Positions 36,153 through 47,938 of a stretch of DNA of 64,000 nt are shown here, piece by piece (position 1 is the first letter of the stretch; every line of letters starts with the position of its first letter). This DNA comes from Acorus gramineus (taxonomy: Eukaryota; Streptophyta; Magnoliopsida; Acorales; Acoraceae). The stretch lies in NCBI GenBank assembly GCA_030737835.1, contig CM060856.1, positions 16,037,116-16,101,115 of the forward strand, read 5' to 3'. The position numbers and the translations under genes are program-made. The notes under the pieces were generated by a model. That model made no database searches. It was not told the DNA's origin and was given only the letters and a program-made list of their open reading frames with translations.

Positions 36153-36759
36153 TATATATATATTAGAACTTTGAATATATATCATTTAAAGTACACTACT
36201 AATTAATGTACTATATATAAAGGAGATAACCCTGAAGACGTAAAGACGAGGTCGAGGCACTGGGCGCAAGCGGTGACCTGTTCCGTGAAACGATGCCGTT
36301 GAAGATATATTATTGATGGTTTTATTTTATAAGACTTCTTTTTTTACATCAGTATAATGAAACGTGAACTGTTAAGCCTTGATTTTAATTAATCAATTTA
36401 ATGATGGATCATGATTATTATTAGAAGCGGGGTTTGGATCATTTATTTGTTTTTTGTACTCATTTTGTACTTTAATCAATCAAACTGTTATAAATTAATC
36501 AAATAAAATGGATCCATTTATTCAATCATGATTTGATATATTTATAATCATTTGATTTTACTTGTGATGATGCAATAATCCTATAAAAAAAATCAAATAA
36601 GATACAAATAAAAAAAAATAAGTAAAAGATCTAAATCCATTAGAAGCAAACGATGATCTTGTATATTTAAAGCCTTACCAAGTTAAAAGAAGATCAAATG
36701 GATTGGAGGTATGGATTTTGTGTCGGTTAATCATGTCCCGGATTTTATTTGGCTTTATA
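36153..36759. other. AT-rich spacer between Helitron-like elements
   Basis: No gene or defined element. A small GC-richer stretch at about 36225-36300 has no recognised coding. Confidence 0.5.
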
Positions 36760-38580
36760 TCTATTACTTATACATTAAAAGAATGGCATCCGCATAAAGA
36801 CAAAACGGTGAAACACATAAGACAAATCCTGTGGGCTATTTTCAGAAAGCCCCCCACTTTCTACCAATTTAACAATGAGGTTCCTCACTAAGACAAACCT
36901 GATTTTTTTATCTCCTCTGGGCTATTTGCAGTTACACCCCCCAATCTATACGAGTTTTATAATCAGATCCTTTATAAAACCGGCCTCTTTTATTGGTTTT
37001 TTGCACGTCTGATTCTATCAATTTCATAACCAGACCTCTATTTGTGTTATAAACATGTGCCATCGTCCATATTTTCCCAAACTTCTAATTCATAAAATTC
37101 CATACAATAGTTTCTCAGTGTTCTATCCATAAAATTATAAAATAGTTGTATAATTAAATACGTATTTAGAGTAATTTTTTAAAATTAATCAAATTAGTTG
37201 AATGAAAATAAATAAAAAGATGAGACACTGAGTAAAAAAAAGAGAAGATGATATTTATTTTAGAAGAAATATAGATAATATAATTTAATATTCTTGGGGG
37301 AATTTGAAATTATCACAAAAAATTGTGAGAATTTGATTTCACTTTATTTTTCACATGCATGATTCTAATTTCAGTGAGATCCATAATTACCATTAACACC
37401 ACCACTAACAAAAAAATGAAGTATATACAATAATGAATTTTATTAGCAAATTGTTTTTTGTTCTTTTTTTATGACATAGGTTTCAAATAAAAATTGGGTT
37501 AAAGACATCTAAGTCCCTACAAACATGGAAAAACCCATATAAGTCCCTACTAAAATTAGGACAGACGTACGAGTCCCTGAAAACTCATAAAAACCCAATT
37601 ATCATCCCTGAGTTAAATTTTCATCCAAACTTAACGGAATATTCCCAGAATATTCTGTCACATATAATTGTGTTGACATTGAAGTCCTTATAAACAGTCA
37701 TAAAGACAAATTAGTCCCTGTAAAAGACAAAATTGTCCCTAAAAGACTTTTACATTAAATTGTGTACACATTGCAGTCCCTAAAACAATCATAAAGACAA
37801 ATTAGTCCTTGCAAAAGATAAAATTGCCCCTGAAAGATTTTTACATTTAATTGGATAGACATTACAGTCCTTATAAATAATCGTAAAAACAAATTGGTAC
37901 ATGTAAAAGACAAAAATGCCCCTGAATAATTTTTACATTTAATTGTGTAGAAATTGCAGTCTTTTAGAGGGTATTTAATTTTTAAATTGCAATGTATACA
38001 CAATTAAATGTAAAAATCCTTCAAGGGTATTTTTGTCTTTTAGAGGGACCAATTTGTCTTTACGATTGTTTATAAGGACTATAATGTCTATTCAATTACA
38101 TGTAAAAGTCTTTCAAGGACAATTTTGTCTTTTGCAGGGACTAATTTGTCTTTATGATTATTTATAGGGACTATAATATATACACAATTTAATGTAAAAG
38201 TCTTTTAGGGGCAATTTTATCTTTTGCAGGGACTAATTTGTCTTTATGACTGTTTATAAGGACTTCAATGTCTACACAATTATATGTGATGGAATATTCT
38301 AGGAATATTCCGTTAAATTTGGATGGAAATTTAACTCAGGGATGATAATTGGATTTTTCTGAGTTTTTAGGGACTCGTACGTCTGTCCCAATTTTAGTAG
38401 GGACTAATATGGGTTTTTCCATGTTTGTAGGGACTTAAATGTCTTTAACCCTAAAAAATATATTCATAGATCAAATTGATTTTTGTTCTTTTTTTTCGTT
38501 GAATGATTCATTTATTAGTTATTTATTACATATATGTGATTAGTAATTAACATGCGCTTTAGCGCTTGCACTTTCGCTAG
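36760..38580 (+). mobile_element. Helitron-like element C, split by a palindromic insertion
   Basis: 5' TCTATTACTTATACATTAAA after A. The 3' end carries a GCGC-TTTA-GCGC stem-loop and TTTCGCTAG, followed by T, the most typical Helitron terminus of the three. Leader and tail match element B. The interior is interrupted at a site that is intact in B by the 957-bp palindrome at 37496-38452. Confidence 0.7.
37496..38452. mobile_element. 957-bp palindromic (foldback) element with about 470-bp arms
   Basis: Begins GGGTTAAAGACATCTAAGTC and ends with the inverted counterpart GTCTTTAACCC. Inversion symmetry continues through both arms (GTACGAGTCCCT, GGAATATTCC, repeated ATAAAGACAAATTAGTCC blocks of about 130 bp). 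Comparison with the empty site in Helitron B (CAAATAGAAAATATATTC) shows a probable imperfect 8-9 bp AAAAT-rich target duplication, suggestive of a MULE-type foldback. No coding capacity. Confidence 0.8.
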
Positions 38581-40209
38581 TAATTAATTAATCGTGCTAA
38601 ACGCACCATGATTGGATTTTGTTACTTTTCTGTTTTTTTTCTTTTTCATTTTTTTTTATGAAGGACAAGTTGGCATAATTGTGGAAACAGTGTGTGATGA
38701 TGGCCCGCATACAATGTTGAATGACAAATTGGGTTAAAAAGTTCTCCGTGATTAACGCAGCGAAAAACTAAAATAAAGATCCAACAAACGTTAAGATCCT
38801 TCAACAAATCATAATTCTTAAAAAATAATAAAAAAATTTAAAAATATATTAATAAAAAAATGTCAATCCTAAATTACAAATATCCATTTTATACTAAAAA
38901 GTTACTAAAAATAGTAAAAATGAAAATTTATTATAACTAGCTCTAGAGGATCTTAGAAGATCTTCGGATTTGATTTCTGTCAAATCAGAATTATTACAAA
39001 GGAGATATGCAGAATCTAAAAAGTTACTAAAAATAACAGAAATGTCATTTTAAGAGTAAAAAAATCGAAAAAATAAGAAAATAAGCGCGCGTTGTAGCAT
39101 AGCGACAGCTTTTGAAGATCTCCTTGACATCTACCTCTAGTAAAAATTTCAAGCGATTTCAAGTTCGGGGTGTCATTTATTTCTACTAGTCGATTTTTTC
39201 TGTAAATATTTAAAAATCTTAAAATGGACTCTTTCGGGTTCATCGCTCCTGAAACGCGTGGATCGTCCGTTCTGCATAAGTTCATCGCTCCTGAAACGCG
39301 TGGATCGTCCGTTCTGCATAATTGATAATACATAGAGATATCTGTTTTATCTGTCAGATTAAGCATCCAATTTCACAAACATAGAGTTATTCATGTACCA
39401 ATTTCTCCCCAAATTAAAAATATTGTCTCTTCACTGTCCGCGAATACACAAACTGATACATGAAGCGTTTCTATAAGAGTCATTTTAAAATCATTGTATT
39501 TCAATTGAACTTTGTAGTTTGAATGTAAATTAAACCAATATCAATAAAGCTCCAGAGCATTAACAGAGTGATGACTCACCACCGTATTTCAATTGAATTG
39601 TTGAACACAAATTAAGGTAGAAGAAAATTGTTTTTTAGATAGCAGATATCACTGATGCTCATAAAGTTCAAGAAAATCAATTGATAAGCATTTCCCTAAA
39701 AAAAAAAAAAGGGCAAGTTGGTGAGCAAAGGTTTCAAGACAAACTCCTGTGGACGTACATGGATATACAGAGTATGTGATACACAGTGATAGCTTAGAGC
39801 TTCTCTTTAATTAGCCAAGTGAACACCAAATATACAAGACTCATAACTTTGAGAAATCGACCACAACATCATTATAAAGTCGAGTAAAAAAAACACGCAC
39901 AAAAAATGGGAAGAAAGATGAGATACATGTGTACCATTTGTATAAATAAAATATCAAGTCAAGCCATTAATTTTACAGCCCTTCGTTTATATTAACCCAA
40001 ACTGATAATGGTCATCATTATCTGATTGGGTTAAAAAAAAAAAAAAAAAAAAAAAAAACAAGACCATGTAACTGAGCTTAAACCAGTCTGCTAAAGACAA
40101 ACCTGCAAAAGCTCATTAAAAAGGAGGAAGCAATATTGGTTCAAGGGAAGAAAAAAATCAACCGCCAGGAAAGGGGGAAAAAAGAAATATAATAGTAGAA
40201 GTGGATCCG
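38581..40209. other. Intergenic region with decayed repeats
   Basis: The segment around 38740-38830 shares a TTAACGCAGCG-AAAACTAA core with 61720-61800, so it is a dispersed repeat, possibly LTR-element debris. A 42-bp tandem duplication lies at 39238 and a poly-A run at about 40031-40058. The minus-strand open frame at 39016-39366 matches no family recognised. Confidence 0.4.
39238..39321. repeat. 42-bp perfect tandem duplication
   Basis: Two adjacent copies, each starting GTTCATCGCTCCTGAAACGC and ending CCGTTCTGCATAA. The GC-rich unit stands out from AT-rich surroundings. On the minus strand it duplicates 14 codons in an unassigned open frame. Confidence 0.95.
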
Positions 40210-40365
40210 CTAGTCATCTCCATGGATGTACCAACATAAGAGCATGGTAGTGCAACGTCGCAGGATGTAAATCCTCGCCCGTTGCTCTTTCACCAGTGAA
40301 GCGCACCGCCCAGCAAATCCTCTCCTCCCGCACTTCTTCGACCAGGGGACCGTCCTCTCCCCCAT
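40210..40365 (-). CDS. RTFL: DVL/ROTUNDIFOLIA-like (RTFL) small polypeptide, 51 aa
   Basis: The 51-aa frame starts [16 protein letters not shown] and contains the RTF domain [22 protein letters not shown], ending YIHGDD. The K-E-Q-R-A-R, I-Y-I-x-R-R-C and L-L-C-W signatures are diagnostic of DVL/RTFL peptides, plant-specific plasma-membrane-associated small proteins whose overexpression alters polar cell proliferation and organ shape. An in-frame TAA four codons upstream fixes the ATG at 40365. A longer, overlapping minus-strand frame (40214-40456) is a shadow. The locus is GC-rich against its surroundings, and a (CA)n(CT)n tract lies in the probable 5'UTR (40430-40470). Single exon, as usual. 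Confidence 0.9.
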   Translation of the reverse strand: MGERTVPWSKKCGRRGFAGRCASLVKEQRARIYILRRCTTMLLCWYIHGDD

Positions 40366-40429
40366 GCCCGGCCCTTACAAGATGAAGCAAGCGTTTCTTG
40401 TAGAGATCAGCTTCAACTCTCTCCCTCTC

Positions 40430-40470
40430 TCTACACACACACACACACACACACATATATAGAGAGAGAG
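40430..40470. repeat. (CA)n/(CT)n microsatellite in DVL/RTFL 5' region
   Basis: CTCTCTCTACACACACACAC followed by ATATATAGAGAGAGAG, upstream of the small-polypeptide gene on the minus strand. Confidence 0.9.
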
Positions 40471-42652
40471 ATCTGCTGGGGGTGTCTTTGGTAGCAAGCT
40501 AGGTAATTTGTTGACTGGACTTAAAAGAGGGAGAAGGGGACTGAACATGGTCAGATTGGAAAATGTGGGATTTAAGGTCGGCTACACGCATGGAAAGTAC
40601 GTGGAATCAAATAAAAAATTAGAGATTGAGTTGCTTTTTTTTCTTTAATATACTGAATATAGGCTGGTAATGTGAGCATGGGTGTGTAGACAGTCGAGGA
40701 GGATGAGAGAAGAAAAAACGCTTGTATGAAAATGCGTGCAAATGAATTTGACTGGATTAAAAAAGAAGTAAAGTTGGCACGGGAGATGCGAAGCTGCTCG
40801 TTCGAGACAGGGCAAAGGCTTTGTTTTCGGGAAACGGTTGCCGGCTTTGTGAGCCAACATTTGATGACGGGTTGAGACAAGTTTTATGCTTTTTAATAAT
40901 AAAAAAAATATGTAAATATGTAATTATATGTCTTTTAACAAATAAATTTAATTAAAAAATTATTTATAGTTTTTAATATATAAAAATTACTTTTTAAAAA
41001 GCACAGAAAATAGACTTCCTCATAATCGAATTTATTTGAATCACTTTATTCAAAACTTTATTTTCAAACGTTTTATGGGGGACAACTTTGACTAGATCCC
41101 CCCCTCCTTCTCTTCTATAATACTTTTTTTTTTTTATATAATATTCCCCTCTGGCTACTAAACACATGGTGGAGAGTTGGGTTCCTCCATGTGGTTTCGT
41201 TCCCCGTTTTGATCTAAAACCCATTTTAGGGGTAGCATATTAGATAACATAGCATAGACTAAGCATAACATAATAATATAAAGTATAACAGAAACAATAT
41301 AAACAAAATAAACTAAGTAGACTCAACACTGGTATATAGGAGCCTGGATTTAGTTATTGTCATTAGTTTTCACAAAGAAAGTGTGACATATGAACCCAAC
41401 AATTAGTTGTACAGTTCGATTAATAAGTTGTGTAATTTGATACTAACCGATTTATTGAAGTCACTGCTGATTTGATGCAGATCAGCAGATGAGGACTTTG
41501 CAAAAAATACCAAACTTAATGAATGAATGGGAGATCCTAGTATGTTCATCATCATCTTCAGTCACAAATACTACAAGAAAGGCATATGCTTCTTGAGCTA
41601 GAATGTCCCAAATTAATTCACCGGTAGAGGTCACACAATCAAGCAACCCTATAAACGGGTGTGCAATAGAATACTTATGTTCCATGCCAAGGGGTTTGGG
41701 TTTGTTTCCCCTCAAAATCACGTCATACTGCTTGTGGTTCTGGCGATTGTAGGACAGAGCACTAGTTCATAATTTAATTATTTTCTTGTCGATCAATATT
41801 TGAATGGTTTGTTTATTTCTGGAAAATATGTAGAACTGAACATTTAAATCTTGAGTTGGTGCATGAGTTTATTGGGAAGCATTTCACTTCAACACCTGAT
41901 TTTTATTGCCTTTCTTTCTTTCTTTTATCTTTTCTTGAACTTCTGTTTATTTTATATCAAATTATGATAAGAATTTATTTCTTTATTCATTGTATGTGTA
42001 ATTTTTTATTTTTTTTTGTCCCTGGACCATCTCTGATGGAAGACCAATATAGATGGCTTATTGTTGCTGCTTATATGTCTATTCGATTTCTCCTAATTCT
42101 ATTACTATCTCCCAATTGCTTTCTGATCATGTAAAAATCATAATAGTGCATTTTAGAATTTTACTTCCCATTATAAACCCTCATAGAATTCTACTAGAAT
42201 CAATAAGTGAGAATCAACAAATTGAAAAACGCAGTTAAGACAATGTCAGAGACATCCTCACTTGGGATGGCAACATGCCAGGTATGGAACAGGTTTGGCC
42301 AAACCCAAATCCGGTAACAAAACACGTCACATACCTGTCTTAAACCTGGTTTATTGTTAGAAATTTCGTTTGCTTATAATTATGCATTGCAAGCTAAGCC
42401 TGCATTCACATCAGACAGTTTTTGTGGTGAACTCAGGATTCCTTTTGATGGCAGTCATTGGTATAAAGTTTCCAGCTATGCTTCACTTCACAAATTCGGA
42501 GATTCAACATGGGTGTTTCAACTGAAGAGTTGTTTGGATGCTTAGAGTCCAATTGATGTGTTGAATTGTTTTGATAAAGTCTTACTAGTTTCTGATCTAA
42601 TATATAATACGAGAGGAAGTGGGAAGTACAATAATAGCGTATCATTACCATT
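40471..42652. other. Promoter of the DVL/RTFL gene and gene-empty spacer
   Basis: The first few hundred bases are upstream of the RTFL start, with no sharp TATA box recognised. The rest has no known coding; open frames at 41482-41721 and 42354-42545 match nothing I recognise. Confidence 0.4.
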
Positions 42653-43160
42653 TTAAAAAAAGAAAAATTCAAACAACCCCTTGTAAACTTCTGAAAATCC
42701 ATATAACCCCTTAAAAACATTTGTATAAATCTAAATAATCCCAGAGTTAAACTTTCATTATCAGATAAAGAATATTATATGAATATTCTATTTTGTTAAA
42801 ACACAGTATACAAAAAAAAAACCTACAATTTATTAAAAATGTGAAAAATCAATAGAACATGACGATTTTATCCATTTGGATATATTATAAAATCTTATCT
42901 GGAGGGGTAAAATCATTATTTACAGAAGATTTTCTGCATTTTTAACACATTATAAATAATTTTTGATATAATACTTTTTCAACCAGAGTTAGTAAGATAT
43001 AATATTCGCAGAATAATCCTAATGTCGATAAAAATTTAACTCATATAGCTATTTAGATTTACATAGATGTTTTTATAAAATTATATAAATTTTTAAAAAA
43101 ATAAAATGTTATATGAATTTCAGACGGTGTACGTGGGGTTATTTGAATTTTTCCCTTTAA
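42653..43160. mobile_element. Foldback MITE family A, copy 2 (about 510 bp)
   Basis: Left AAAAATTCAAACAACCCC, ATCCATATAACCCC and right GGGGTTATTTGAATTTTTCC form the inverted ends. Internal motifs (GAGTTAAACTTTCATT, GAATATTCTATTTTGTTAA) match copy 1 at 22972. Confidence 0.7.
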
Positions 43161-44720
43161 AAAATGTTTAGAAAATAATCACTTTAACTTTAAAATTTTC
43201 TCAGGAATATCTTAGAATAAATCTTAAAAATTATATTAAAAAAATTATATACCGACATTTGAATATTGAAATTTAGATACCAATACGAATTTTCTAAATT
43301 CTTTCATGATTGCATTATGACACCTGTGCTTTTCTTAACTCTTTTTGTACCTGAGTCCACTAGGCGTCTTAACTCTAGCAATCATGTCCTCTTGGATGTA
43401 TTATCATATTTGAATATATTTTATTATAATATGCCTATAACGAGTTGAACACATGTGTCACAAATCCCCTTGATACGCTCTCTTCTCTTACAAAGTTCAC
43501 ACGCTTTAGATGCTCGTAACCCAAGGTGACCCCTTGGAAGCTTGGCCTTAGATGTACTTGGATAGTCGGACTCCAAGGTGAGCACTATCCGGCCTTAGTG
43601 TGACTATTCCCTGTATTCCTGACCGACTTTGAATAAATTTATAATGTTCTTCATATGGACTGAATGAAATGAATTTTAATATTGCAGATCATTCTAAATT
43701 ATAAAAGAATAATTTGATTAAATTTTTAGAAATACATTATGTTTAGACATTCAATACATATTCAAAGGAATCACGCATATGTTTTTGTGATTTTTGAGAA
43801 AGGATATAGCAGAGTTTTTAATACATTAAATAATTTTATACAGACCATGCATGATGTCGGCAACAATGTTTATAGAAGTATCTAGAGTGTAGTAGGGGTG
43901 GCCATGGGCTGGGCTCGGGCCGGGCCCTGGCCGGGCTTTTTTCGGGCAACCCGAGCCCGGGCTAGGCTTTTTTCGGGCGGCCTTGACCGAGCTTGAGAGG
44001 CTTTGTGCTTAGGTCCGGGCCGGGCCTAAAATCCAAAATCAGGCCAGGGTCCGCCCATAGGCCAGGGCCAAGTCCGGGCCGGGCATAAGGTTCGGGCCGG
44101 GTTTTATGCCCACACCTATTTTTTTCATTTTTTTTAGTTAAATTAAAACATACAATAAAATAAATAAAAAAGTTGAATAACTTGAATTGAACTATGAACA
44201 ATAAAACTATATGAATTGAATATCAGTGCTGCTACCCAGGCCCCAAAAATTAGGCCCCATTGTTGAGCCCCAATAGGTGGCATAATCCTATTGGTCTAAT
44301 GTTTGACTTTTTCTAACCACCAAAAGGCCAATTACACAACTACCCTTATCATTAATATCCTCATTAAAATAGTAACCGAATCCCACAAATTGGGGCACCA
44401 TTAATTCCTCTCCCCAAAGTAACCGAATTCCACAAATGGGGGCACCATTAATTCCTCTCCCCAATAAAATTTGAATGTTAGGGTTCCGAATTGGGCAAAG
44501 CCATATGAATGAAAAAAAAAGAAAAAAAATTAGGCGATCAAGATTTCAATCCATCTGATTCTCTTCCCCAACAAACCGTTAACAATGGCGAATAAAAAAG
44601 GATAGATTTCTTCTGCCAATCGAAACTTAAATGTCATTTTGTATTTGTTTTTTTTTTTTTTTTGACAAAAAAAAAAAACAGGTCATTTGTATCTGATAAA
44701 AAAGTCACATTTTTTTTTTT

Positions 44721-44975
44721 TTGCACTTCTTGCAAATGTGGAATCCAATCAAGAAACTGTCTCAGTTGTGAAATTTTTCCTTCCGTGCATCTGAATTTCT
44801 TCCGTTAATACTGTGTATCTGAAATTCGGCAGTGTATCTAGATTAATTTTTTGCACTTCTTGCAAATGTGGAATCCAATCAAGAAACTGTCTCAGTTGTT
44901 GAATTTTCCCTTCTGTGCATCTGAATTTCTTCTGTTAATACTGTGTATCTGAAATTCGACAGTGTATCTTGATTT
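44721..44975. repeat. 130-bp tandem duplication in MULE 2
   Basis: TTGCACTTCTTGCAAATGTG starts at 44721 and again at 44851, with about 95% identity through GTATCTGAAATTCG. On the minus strand each unit includes an exon-like LRQFLDWIPHLQEVQ. Confidence 0.9.
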
Positions 44976-45079
44976 GGGAAATCACAAATGTTTTATGTTT
45001 TCCTGTGCACACCATTCATATTCTGCTTCGAATGATGCAATTAGCCTGTAATATCAGATACTTGTATCTGAAAATCATT

Positions 45080-45185
45080 TTAAGATACAGTGCTGTATCT
45101 TAAAACCAAACAAAAACCATGTGGATTTTGAATTACCAAACATGTTAATTAGCAGTACATATATTTTAAAAAAAGTCCTTCAAGC

Positions 45186-45219
<34 letters not shown>

Positions 45220-46800
45220 CAATTAGAAATTAAATATGAATCAGATAAACTTTAATCAATTCCATGGAGAAATAAAATGTCAAACTTCAAATTGTGCTTG
45301 AAACAGGTTTTAAGATACACATTTCACATTCAGACACACCTCAATAGTTATTATCTACTATGCTGGAGAAGCAGCCAATTATATTTGATTCATTTTTTGA
45401 GTTAAGGTATACCTAATAAAAAGTCTCACATACACATCACAATAGACATACATTCCACATACAATTTGACATTGATTTGCATTTCACATAGATGTCTAAT
45501 ACAAATTTCAGATACACCATCAAATTCAGATACATCTATCACTGTATCAAATACAATGTTATCTCGTCCACATTTTGCTGATCAGCCAAATCAATCACTT
45601 CCTTTGGTAAACTGGTTTCCATTTCACATGAATCGTAGATGTCTTCCAAATAATTTGATTCTTAAAATGTGTCATCCATATAATCCTCCTCACTGCCTGT
45701 TGAAAAATAGAAAAGAAGTCACATGTTATAAAATTAAAATTAAGATACAGTGCTGTATCTTAAAACCAATACATACCATATGAATTTTGAATTATCGGAC
45801 ATGTTATTTAGCAGTACATATTTTCAAATAAAGTCCTTCAAACCTTTATATGTATATACGTATATGACAATTAGCAATTAAATATTGATCAAGTACACAT
45901 TAATCAATTCCATAGAAATAAAATGTCAAAAATTCATTTTAAGATACAGTGCTGTATCTTAAAACCAAACAAAAACCATGTGGATTTTGAATTACCAAAC
46001 ATGTTAATTCCTTTGGTAAACTGGTTTCCATTTCACATGAATCGTAGATGTCTTCCAAATAATTTGATTATTCAAATGTGTCATCCATATAATCCTCCTC
46101 ACTGCCTGTTGAAAAATAGAAAAGAAGTCACATGTTATAAAATTAGAATTAAGATACAGTGCTGTATCTTAAAACCAATACAAACCATATGGATTTTGAA
46201 TTACCGGACATGTTATTTAGCAGTACATATTTTCAAATAAAGTCCTTCAAACCTTTATATGTATATACGTATATGACAATTAGCAATTAAATATTGATCA
46301 AGTACACATTAATCAATTCCATAGAAATAAAATGTCAAAAATTCATTTTAAGATACAGTGCTGTATCTTAAAACCAAACAAAAACCATGTGGATTTTGAA
46401 TTACCAAACATGTTAATTCCTTTGGTAAACTGGTTTCCATTTCACATGAATCGTAGATGTCTTCCAAATAATTTGATTCTTCAAATGTGTCATCCATATA
46501 ATCCTCCTCACTGCCTGTTGAAAAATAGAAAAGAAGTCACATGTTATAAAATTAAAATTAAGATACAGTGCTGTATCTTAAAACCAATACAAACCATATG
46601 GATTTTGAATTACCGGACATGTTATTTAGCAATACATATTTTCAAATAAAGTCCTTCAAACCTTTATATGTATATACGTATATGACAATTAGCAATTAAA
46701 TATTGATCAAGTACACATTAATCAATTCCATAGAAACAAAATGTCAAAAATTCATTTTAAGATACAGTGCTGTATCTTAAAACCAAACAAAAACCATGTG
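45080..46800. repeat. Composite tandem array (409-bp period: 199 + 210) with seven 24-bp palindromes
   Basis: Near-perfect palindromes (TTAAGATACAG TG CTGTATCTTAA) start at about 45080, 45740, 45938, 46148, 46347, 46557 and 46756. After the first, spacings alternate 198-199 and 210 bp. Each palindrome is followed by AAAACCAA and a TGGATTTTGAATTACC block. The 409-bp unit also carries one copy of the transposase-type segment (GTCATCCATATAATCCTCCT on the plus strand) and GTATATACGTATATGAC. Three apparent 105-aa ORFs are products of this repetition. Confidence 0.93.
45187..45217. repeat. (TA)n microsatellite in MULE 2
   Basis: TA repeat inside the MULE. Its counterpart at about 46867 is shorter. 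Confidence 0.9.
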
Positions 46801-47938
46801 GATTTTGAATTACCAAACAAGTTAATTAGCAATACATATACTTTAAAAAAAGTCTTTGAAGCCTTTATATATATATATATATGTATGTATGACAATTAGC
46901 AATTAAATATGAATCAGATAAACATTAATCAATTCCATGGAGAAATAAAATGTCAAACTTCAAATTATGCTTGAAAATAAAATCAAGATACACGTGTATC
47001 TGGAAATGAACCGTGCAATTCAAATAACCTCCACAGATCCAACTGAAAAAAAAAATTGATTTCGATGTTTGTTTTCACTTCCACCATTAAATCTAGATCT
47101 AAAATAAATGTAAAGAACAGTTAAAAAATCAGATCAATGTGAATTATTCAGATCTAAAACAGTCTAACATGAATGGATCGCCATTGTTTCCACCACAACC
47201 GTGTAAAAATCTTAGTCTCAACCGATCAAAATAAAAAAAAAATTACGATGCTTGTTTTTATTTTCACAAATAAAACTGGATCTAAAAAGTCTAAATCGTC
47301 AATTTTTGGGGGTTCCGATTGACCTAACCTGAATGTTTGCACCACAAACAGATCGCACAAAAACAAAGACGAGTTTCCTTTTTGTCTTCTCTTCTCCGCC
47401 GATCATATATGAATTTGATGTTTGATTTTTGTTTTCGTTACGAGAGAACAATCGGAAAAATAAAAAAACTCGTTGTGAGAGAGAAGAAGTGATTTCCAAA
47501 TCGTAACTAATCCCATAATTATCGGACCGGTTATGGAATCTTCATTTATGGAAATCAATGAAGAGCTTGATTGTAGGGGGGGATGTTAATATAGAAAATT
47601 CACACTTGCCACCTCATGGGGCTTAGTATGGGGTCTACCAATTGGGGCCCAAGAATCATTATTGAATATTGATATAACTTCACAATAATTGTACATTATA
47701 AGTTTACAAAAAGAAATGTTTGAACATTAATTGAATAGCTACTATAAATTCATAGAAAAATATTTTAATGAAACATTACAATGATTAAATATCAGCTTGT
47801 GAGTGATGACTGCATCACAGTAAAATGAGTACATCACAACTAGGTTGGCACCTACCCATTTTATCTATCATTTGCACAACTCTACCCAAAGCCATCCTTC
47901 AAGAAATGACAAGAATACAAGTAAATTTAAACTAATTT

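Larger units (their letters stand above)
44224..47660. mobile_element. Mutator-like element (MULE 2), 3.4 kb, nested in the hAT
   Basis: Flanked by a perfect 9-bp target duplication ATTGAATAT (44215-44223 and 47661-47669). Ends CAGTGCTGCTACCCAGGCCC and (reverse complement of right) AATGATTCTTGGGCCCCAA form about 50-bp imperfect TIRs sharing AAGCCCCAT/AGCCCCAAT and GGTGGCA blocks. It is homologous, in opposite orientation, to MULE 1 at 18991. Minus-strand transposase-type segments (GSEEDYMDDTFEE...) are tandemly repeated, and no intact gene remains. Confidence 0.88.

Noticed and set aside
40214-40456. 80-aa minus-strand frame at the DVL locus
   Set aside because: The N-terminus is a translated microsatellite, and the RTF motif is in a different frame of the same strand.
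45466-46649. Three nearly identical 105-aa plus-strand ORFs
   Set aside because: They are products of the 409-bp array; the transposase-like coding is on the opposite strand.
45080-46800. CRISPR-like regular repeats
   Set aside because: Repeats and spacers are both repetitive and lie inside a TIR- and TSD-bounded plant transposon.
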